Positions 20,161 through 24,341 of a stretch of DNA of 24,341 nucleotides are shown here, in pieces. Under the pieces are notes generated by a model, which had not been told where the DNA came from, made no database searches, and saw only the letters and a list, made by a program, of their open reading frames with translations. Every line of letters starts with the position of its first letter. Within the stretch, counting starts at the first letter, position 1. Origin of the DNA: Rickettsiales bacterium. Its GTDB lineage: Bacteria > Pseudomonadota > Alphaproteobacteria > Rs-D84. Position numbers and translations under genes: made by a program. The DNA lies in NCBI GenBank assembly GCA_031263295.1, contig JAISGC010000100.1, positions 1 to 24,341 of the forward strand, given 5' to 3'.

Positions 20161-20327
20161 TTATTCCAGAGCGGTATTCCCCTTCGCTGGCGAAGGGGTG
20201 GCATCGGCCGAAGGCCGATGACGGGGTAGTGGAAAATTATTTTTCAGTCTTCCCCCTACCCCGTCCGCCGCCTGCGGCGGCGTCCACCCCTTCCCTCCGG
20301 GAAGGGGAATACCGCTCTGGAATAATC
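20161..20327. repeat. Inverted pair of family-A palindromes (copies 2 and 3)
   Basis: Copy 2 (20161-20238): ATTCCAGAGCGGTATT, CCCCTTCGC-TGG-CGAAGGGG, then CATCGGC-CGAA-GGCCGATG and CGGGGTAGTGGAAAAT. Copy 3 (20243-20327) is in inverse orientation with GTCCGCCGCC-TGCGGCGGCGTC as its variable hairpin and CCCTTCCC-TCC-GGGAAGGG as its core. Both fill the gap between the lipoprotein stop and the VirB2-like promoter. Confidence 0.9.
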
Positions 20328-20335
20328 CCTTTTAC

Positions 20336-20476
20336 TCACTTCCCCGGTTGTTTCCCAAAATCCGGCGGGACGACCAGCTTGTGATTCTCCTCGACCAGCG
20401 GCTCGACCTCGCAGCGGCAGCACGCGCCCAAAGAGAGAACAGAGAACAGAGAACAGAGAATTATTGTAATTTTCAT
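20336..20476 (-). CDS. Small lipoprotein of 46 residues
   Basis: The frame reads MKITIILCSLFSVLSLGAC, a lipoprotein signal peptide with lipobox LGAC, then CRCEVEPLVEENHKLVVPPD and FGKQPGK. AGGA lies 8 to 9 nt upstream of the ATG at 20476; a nearby ATG at 20483 opens a different frame without a sensible product. The hydrophobic core is encoded by four GTTCTCT heptamers, the same unit as in the nlpD and M23 modules. The ending ENHKLVVPPDF resembles the LVVPPDFxLRPP motif of DUF3035 (BamF-like) alphaproteobacterial lipoproteins, but the protein is far shorter than that family, so a function cannot be assigned. It is flanked downstream by family-A palindromes. Confidence 0.65.
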   Translation of the reverse strand: MKITIILCSLFSVLSLGACCRCEVEPLVEENHKLVVPPDFGKQPGK

Positions 20477-20502
20477 TTTTCATTTCCTTTTTTTATTATT
20501 CA

Positions 20503-20692
20503 TTTTAACAAAACTACGAAGTAGTTTTGTCATTCCCGCGAAAGCGGGAATAGGGTTCTAAACCTTACATTCAGACACTACTTGCTTTCCCAATTTTCTT
20601 TGAGATTGAAACAAGTTTTTCGCTATAAGTCTTAAAGCCTCCATTCCCGCCTGCGCGGGAATGACAAAAAATCACTTTGTGATTTTTTGTTT
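20503..20692. repeat. MITE-like element, copy 2, with flanking palindromes
   Basis: The core at 20529-20665 (137 bp) is the reverse-orientation relative of 5795-5930, with terminal GTCATTCCCGC inverted repeats, the shared TCTAAACCTTACATTCAG block and the inner ACTTGTTTC/GAAAGCAAGT pairing. The flanking palindromes are AAAACTAC-GAAGTAGTTTT and AAAATCAC-TTTGTGATTTT, unrelated in sequence to those of copy 1. No coding sequence is seen. Confidence 0.85.
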
Positions 20693-20715
20693 CGGTCTTA
20701 GCTCTGGAATAATTT

Positions 20716-22479
20716 TTACAACTCCAAAGTTTTCGTTTTTATTTTTTCTTTCATTTCGGCTATGAAATCGTCCAATTTCACGCCGTTGATTTGCCGGCCG
20801 TCGCGGGTGCGCACGGAAATAGTCCCGTCCGCCTGCTCCTTTTCGCCGACGATAATCATATACGGCGTCTGCATAACCTGCGCGTCGCGGATGCGCTTTT
20901 GCATCGATTCGGCCGAGTATGATTTCTCGATGCGGAGCCCGCGGGTCGCGGTCCGCACATCGGCGTCGTAGAGGCGCGCGAAAACTTCGTCGGCGTATTT
21001 CTCATAGTCCTGCGAAATCGGGATGACCGCCGCGTGCACGGGCGAAATCCAAAGCGGCAACTTGCCCGCGAAATGCTCGATAAGTATTCCGATAAAGCGC
21101 CCGAGCGACCCGTAAATCACGCGGTGAATCATAATCGGGGTTTTCTTGGCGCCGTCGCGGTCGGTGTAGGTTATTCCGAATCGACCCGCCATAAAGAAGT
21201 CGAGCTGTATCGTTCCGCACTGCCATTCGCGGCCGAGGGCGTCCTTTATATTGATGTCGACTTTCGGGCCGTAGAACGCGCCGTCCTTTTCCTGAATCTT
21301 GAAGTTGTCGCGGCCGAATCGGGCGACCAAGATTTTTTCAAGCGCGGCCTCCGCGCGGTCCCAAATCTCCTTTTCGCCGACGAACGAATCGGGGCGGGTC
21401 GACAGATTGAAACTGCATTTTATTCCGAACAATTTATAAAAGTCGTCGACAATATCGAAGATGCGATTGTATTCGTCTTCGATTTGGTCGGGCGAGACGA
21501 AGATGTGCGCGTCGTCCTGGTTGAACTCGAAAGTGCGGAACAGGCCGTTGAGCGACCCGGTGCTTTCGTGGCGATAGAGCGTATCGGCGTCCGACAGGCG
21601 CAGCGGCAAGTCGTTATAGCTGCGCATCTTGGTGGCATAGACGACAATCGAGTTAGGGCACGACATCGGTTTCAACGCATAGACATTGTCCTCATCCTCC
21701 TTGATAATCCACATCGAATCCTGATAGTGATCCCAGTGGCCGGACGGAACGAAGAGTTCGCGCTTGTTCAGAAGCGTGCCGCGGAACTCCTGATAGTCGT
21801 GCTCTTCGTGATAGTCGGCCCAGAACCGATAGAGCTCCTTGTAGACAATCAGTCCGCGCGGCAGCCAATAGGGAACGCCCGGCGACCGCGAATCGAAATG
21901 GAAAAGTTCGAGCGCGGGCCCGATTTTTTTATGGTCGCGCTTTTCGGCCTCGGCGACATTGGCAATGTGTTGGTCCAATTCCGCGGCGTTGGCGAATGCA
22001 TAGGCATAGACGCGTTGCAGCATTTTATTCTTGCTGTCGCCTTTCCAGTATGCGCCCGCGACGCTGCGAATCTTGAATCCGTCTTTCGGAAGTTCCTTTG
22101 ACGATTCCACATGCGGCCCGCGGCACAAATCGGTAAAGTCGCGGAATTGATAGACGGACAGCGGCTCGTCGGCGCCGCTCGCCGCGTATTCGTTTATCCA
22201 TTCAAGTTTGTATGGTTGCGCGGCGAATATCTCGCGCGCTTCATCGGCGGAGACATCGCGGCGGACGAACCGACCATCGGACTTTATCAATTCCCGCATC
22301 GCTTTTTCTATCGCCGGGAAATCTTCCTCGGTTATGCGATGCTCCATATCAAAGTCGTAATAGAATCCGTCGTCTATCGCGGGGCCGCCCGCGAACCGCA
22401 CATCGGGCCAGAGTTTTTGCACCGCCGCCGCCATTATATGCGCCAAGGAGTGCCGAATTATTGAAATATCGTATGACAT
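20716..22479 (-). CDS. thrS: Threonyl-tRNA synthetase (no TGS domain)
   Basis: A 587-residue class II synthetase that charges tRNA-Thr and edits Ser-tRNA-Thr. The editing domain has HSLAH (10-14) and DLCRGPH (117-123). The catalytic core has zinc-binding Cys274 in LKPMSCPNS, motif 2 from LYRHESTGSLNGLFRTFEFN into QDDAHIF, the later MIHRVIYGSLGRFIGILIEH motif 3, and an anticodon-binding domain to the C-terminus. It lacks the N-terminal TGS domain of about 60 residues present in E. coli ThrRS (642 residues), beginning directly with the editing domain. AAAGGA lies 6 nt before the ATG, so this is the true start. A Thr-rich leader peptide and hairpin lie upstream. Confidence 0.97.
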   Translation of the reverse strand: MSYDISIIRHSLAHIMAAAVQKLWPDVRFAGGPAIDDGFYYDFDMEHRITEEDFPAIEKAMRELIKSDGRFVRRDVSADEAREIFAAQPYKLEWINEYAASGADEPLSVYQFRDFTDLCRGPHVESSKELPKDGFKIRSVAGAYWKGDSKNKMLQRVYAYAFANAAELDQHIANVAEAEKRDHKKIGPALELFHFDSRSPGVPYWLPRGLIVYKELYRFWADYHEEHDYQEFRGTLLNKRELFVPSGHWDHYQDSMWIIKEDEDNVYALKPMSCPNSIVVYATKMRSYNDLPLRLSDADTLYRHESTGSLNGLFRTFEFNQDDAHIFVSPDQIEDEYNRIFDIVDDFYKLFGIKCSFNLSTRPDSFVGEKEIWDRAEAALEKILVARFGRDNFKIQEKDGAFYGPKVDINIKDALGREWQCGTIQLDFFMAGRFGITYTDRDGAKKTPIMIHRVIYGSLGRFIGILIEHFAGKLPLWISPVHAAVIPISQDYEKYADEVFARLYDADVRTATRGLRIEKSYSAESMQKRIRDAQVMQTPYMIIVGEKEQADGTISVRTRDGRQINGVKLDDFIAEMKEKIKTKTLEL

Positions 22480-22515
22480 AGTTTGTCCTTTTTTTAATTA
22501 TTTCAGAAATATTGG

Positions 22516-22533
22516 AAAAACGCAAAGTTTGCG
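22516..22533 (-). terminator. Attenuator-like hairpin in the thrS leader
   Basis: On the minus strand CGCAA-ACT-TTGCG is followed by five T residues, between the leader peptide stop and thrS. The stem is short (5 bp), so as a terminator it is weak to moderate. A second hairpin, ACCCC-GTTG-GGGGT, overlaps the last Thr and Pro codons of the leader peptide. Confidence 0.5.
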
Positions 22534-22542
22534 CGATAGAAA

Positions 22543-22596
22543 TTACACCCCCAACGGGGTCGTGGTCGTAGTGAAAAGAACAAATTGTTTGTTCAT
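22543..22596 (-). CDS. Threonine-rich leader peptide of thrS
   Basis: A 17-codon frame reading MNKQFVLFTTTTTPLGV, with five consecutive Thr codons (ACT ACG ACC ACG ACC) at positions 9-13, then TAA. It lies 63 nt upstream of thrS on the same strand. A sigma-70-type promoter (TTGACA, 16 nt, TAAAAT) ends 9 nt before the ATG, so the transcript would be nearly leaderless. By analogy with thrL of the E. coli thr operon and the Phe leader of pheST, ribosome stalling at Thr codons when charged tRNA-Thr is scarce could change folding of the region before thrS. The stalling mechanism is inferred; I could not find an obvious antiterminator pairing. Confidence 0.65.
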   Translation of the reverse strand: MNKQFVLFTTTTTPLGV

Positions 22597-22605
22597 AGTG
22601 TTGTT

Positions 22606-22633
22606 ATTTTAGCGAATCGGTTGCGGATGTCAA
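22606..22633 (-). promoter_or_regulatory. Promoter of the thrS leader
   Basis: TTGACA (perfect -35) and TAAAAT separated by 16 nt on the minus strand. The expected start is about 3 nt before the leader peptide ATG. Confidence 0.8.
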
Positions 22634-22653
22634 GCGCGACGGGCCTTCCGCGT

Positions 22654-22682
22654 GGTGTTCCCCTCCTTTGGAGGGGAACACC
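22654..22682. repeat. Family-B palindrome, single perfect hairpin
   Basis: GGTGTTCCCCTCC-TTT-GGAGGGGAACACC, a 13-bp perfect stem with a 3-nt loop, between the stop of the gene ending at 22710 and the thrS promoter. It may work as a transcription stop for the upstream gene. Confidence 0.85.
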
Positions 22683-22709
22683 GCCCCGCCGCCCATCGCG
22701 CCAAATAAA

Positions 22710-24296
22710 TCACTGCACCATATACGCCGGTCTTATCCCGTTGGAATCGAATGCGCCCTTGCACTTTTCCGCGACTTCGCCGTTTTTGTTCAGGCCCGCC
22801 AGGGACACGCCGCTAAATATCGTGCTGCCCAAAGACGCGGCCGTGGTCGCGACGGCCAGGATATTCGACGCGGTGCCCGCCTTGTCGGACTCGACCGGAC
22901 CGGCCGCGGTATTTTTATTCGATTGCATCGACAGAACTCCGCCGGTGATTCCGGTCACGGCGCCGACTGCGGAAATTACGCCCGACGCGGTCAGTTTGCC
23001 CTTGATGTCCTCGATATTCTTTTTATCCAATCCCTTGCAGGCCGAGACGATGTCTTTCATTTGGCCGATTGCCGAATCGGTCGGTTTCGCAAAGCTGAGC
23101 TCCGTCGCCTGCTTTTCTATTTCGGCAACGGCCGAATTGCAAAGTTCGATGCCCTTTATGGCTTCGTCGAACTGGCCGAGACCGATAAAGACCGAACCCG
23201 CGCCGACGACATTCGCGCCGCCGCCGACAAACGAGCCGATGGTCCGCGCCGTGCCGAGTTTGTTAGCCAAGTCGGATTGATGCTCGTCGACGATTCCGCA
23301 GGCAAACCTCACTTTTGCTTTGGTGGTCCTAGTCTGCTCTGTGCTTGAATCCTCTAAACCGGCTTCTGGAAACAATGTTTTTACTACGGCATCATTCACT
23401 GCAAGTTTGGTAATTTTACCCTCGGCCACTTCACCAACCGTAGCAAGTTTTATAGCAGTTCCACCATTTACTTTTATTTCCAATTCATCACTAACTTTAT
23501 AACCTGCACCTTCTGAACCTTTGACAACTTCCGCTTCTAAACCATTCGCACCACAAACAAACTTTACCTTTGCTTTGGTAGTCCTGGTCTGCTCTGTGCT
23601 TGAATCCTCTAAACCGGCTTCTGGAAACAATGTTTTTACTACGGCATCATTCACTGCAAGTTTAGTAATTTTACCCTCGGCCACTTCACCAACCGTAGCA
23701 AGTTTTATAGCAGTTCCACCATTTACTTTTATTTCCAATTCATCACTAACTTTATAACCTATACCACCTTCTTTAATCTCAGCCGTCAATCCATATGCCT
23801 TCACAGAATCCTGCTTGTCTTTCATAAATCCCGTCACAGCCGCCGTTCCGCCGCCAATAGTTCCAACAACACCCGTCGCCACATTGATTCCGGCCGATAC
23901 TTTTATCGCGTTGATTTTATCGATAACTATCGGGCAGGCCTGCCTCGCCTTGTTGAACGACAGCGCGAACCGCGCCTTTATTTCGTCCGCCGCCTGGTCC
24001 TCTATCGAAATTGTGTTTCCTTCCAAATTATTTTCCGACGCGGCCGCGTCGGACGGCTGGGCCGTAGGCCCAGCCGTCGCCGTGGTCGTCACGACCTCGG
24101 TCGTTGTCGTGGTCGCGCGCGCCGCATCCGGATTGAATCCAACCTGCACCGGGCCGCTCGGGCCCTGCACGAATTGACCGCCGCTGCGCGGGTTGCTGTC
24201 CGAGTTGCCGCCGTATGGCGCCGCATAGTCAGACCGGGCCACGCCGGTCGCGATTGCCGCGAAGGCGCACAAAACCAACGAAAAAATCTTTTTCAT
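22710..24296 (-). CDS. Exported protein with duplicated 85-residue repeat
   Basis: A 528-residue protein with a signal peptide (KKIFSLVLCAFAAIATGVA). A Gly/Ser/Pro-rich and Thr-rich stretch follows (ATTTTTEVVTTTATAGP). Then come several Gly/Ala/Val-rich hydrophobic segments (INVATGVVGTIGGGTAAVTG, TIGSFVGGGANVVGAGSVFI, VISAVGAVTGITGGVLSM, NILAVATTAASLGSTIFSGV). Between the first and second of these lie two nearly identical tandem repeats. I do not recognise the family; the glycine-rich helices with GxxxG-like spacing could insert into or associate with a membrane. The start at 24296 has GAGGGA 8 nt upstream; earlier in-frame ATGs lie outside the transcript. A TACAAT -10 lies 30 nt before the ATG. 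Confidence 0.75.
   Translation of the reverse strand: MKKIFSLVLCAFAAIATGVARSDYAAPYGGNSDSNPRSGGQFVQGPSGPVQVGFNPDAARATTTTTEVVTTTATAGPTAQPSDAAASENNLEGNTISIEDQAADEIKARFALSFNKARQACPIVIDKINAIKVSAGINVATGVVGTIGGGTAAVTGFMKDKQDSVKAYGLTAEIKEGGIGYKVSDELEIKVNGGTAIKLATVGEVAEGKITKLAVNDAVVKTLFPEAGLEDSSTEQTRTTKAKVKFVCGANGLEAEVVKGSEGAGYKVSDELEIKVNGGTAIKLATVGEVAEGKITKLAVNDAVVKTLFPEAGLEDSSTEQTRTTKAKVRFACGIVDEHQSDLANKLGTARTIGSFVGGGANVVGAGSVFIGLGQFDEAIKGIELCNSAVAEIEKQATELSFAKPTDSAIGQMKDIVSACKGLDKKNIEDIKGKLTASGVISAVGAVTGITGGVLSMQSNKNTAAGPVESDKAGTASNILAVATTAASLGSTIFSGVSLAGLNKNGEVAEKCKGAFDSNGIRPAYMVQ
23295..23759 (-). repeat. In-frame tandem duplication, period 255 bp
   Basis: Residues beginning GYKVSDELEIKVNGGTAIKL and ending TRTTKAKV appear twice, 255 nt (85 codons) apart. 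Matching blocks are at 23550-23759 and 23295-23504, with only a few base differences. Each block ends in a CG pair (KFVCG, RFACG). The block is visibly more A/T-rich than the rest of the gene and uses different codons, such as ACT, GTA and TTA on the coding strand. Confidence 0.92.
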
Positions 24297-24325
24297 AGCA
24301 AAAATCCCTCTGTTCATTCGGGCGT

Positions 24326-24331
24326 ATTGTA
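24326..24331 (-). promoter_or_regulatory. Probable -10 of the gene at 24296
   Basis: TACAAT on the minus strand, preceded by GA and followed 29 nt later by the ATG. The -35 would lie at or past the window edge. Confidence 0.5.
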
Positions 24332-24341
24332 TCATAAATCA

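Noticed and set aside
20256..20483. A 75-codon frame starting MKNENYNN
   Set aside because: It shares the region with the 46-residue lipoprotein but runs through family-A palindromes into Arg-rich nonsense. The ATG 7 nt later has the better ribosome spacing and a lipobox.

Overview
The window looks like a chromosomal segment of an uncultured alphaproteobacterium with a moderately high GC content. The evidence is the gene set: an RHH_4-type ribbon-helix-helix protein, TatB-TatC-LysM/M23 (NlpD-like) gene order, LolA, an FtsK translocase, an SPOR protein, and no phage or plasmid backbone. The dense palindromic repeats and small Cys-containing exported proteins suggest a host- or gut-associated lineage, but that last step is inference.

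Layout. 1-2091 (minus strand): a compact operon of membrane protein, degenerate HNH-like protein, hypothetical protein and RHH protein. 2158-5751 (plus): hypothetical protein, rpsT with a TTG start, a small HNH protein, and leuS carrying an in-frame palindromic repeat. 5752-6530: a gene-free stretch with a MITE-like repeat, REP-like palindromes and copy 1 of a leader RNA, followed by a small exported protein. 6937-9072 (minus): tatB, tatC, nlpD-like. 9098-10921 (plus): a frameshifted Cys-rich secreted protein, a small membrane protein and a GT2 glycosyltransferase. 10952-13367 (plus): recJ and lolA. 13369-14254 (minus): a Cys-rich secreted protein with leader RNA copy 2. 14384-15237 (minus): an M23 peptidase. 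15329-16079 (plus): leader RNA copy 3 and a third AKLC protein. 16258-20476 (minus): ftsK, tatA, SPOR protein, VirB2/TrbC-like protein and a 46-residue lipoprotein. 20716-22633 (minus): thrS behind a 17-residue leader peptide with five consecutive Thr codons. 22710-24296 (minus): a large exported protein with an internal 85-residue duplication.

Three things stand out. First, a family of leader RNAs of about 114 nt (three copies) has its own promoter, a nearly invariant 5' hairpin, covarying stems and a Rho-independent terminator. Each is followed by a second conserved three-way-junction motif and a small exported protein whose mature end starts AKLC. Second, families of 6-8-bp degenerate tandem arrays, usually in inverted pairs, sit at gene starts, and their reading-strand copies encode the hydrophobic cores of signal peptides. 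In the M23 gene the current heptamer count leaves the signal peptide out of frame with the enzyme. Third, thrS appears to be controlled by a Thr-codon leader peptide on a leaderless transcript.

Most recognisable proteins serve the envelope (Tat export, LolA, two LysM/M23 proteins, SPOR, FtsK) or translation (S20, LeuRS, ThrRS). Most intergenic space is occupied by structured repeats rather than unrecognised genes.
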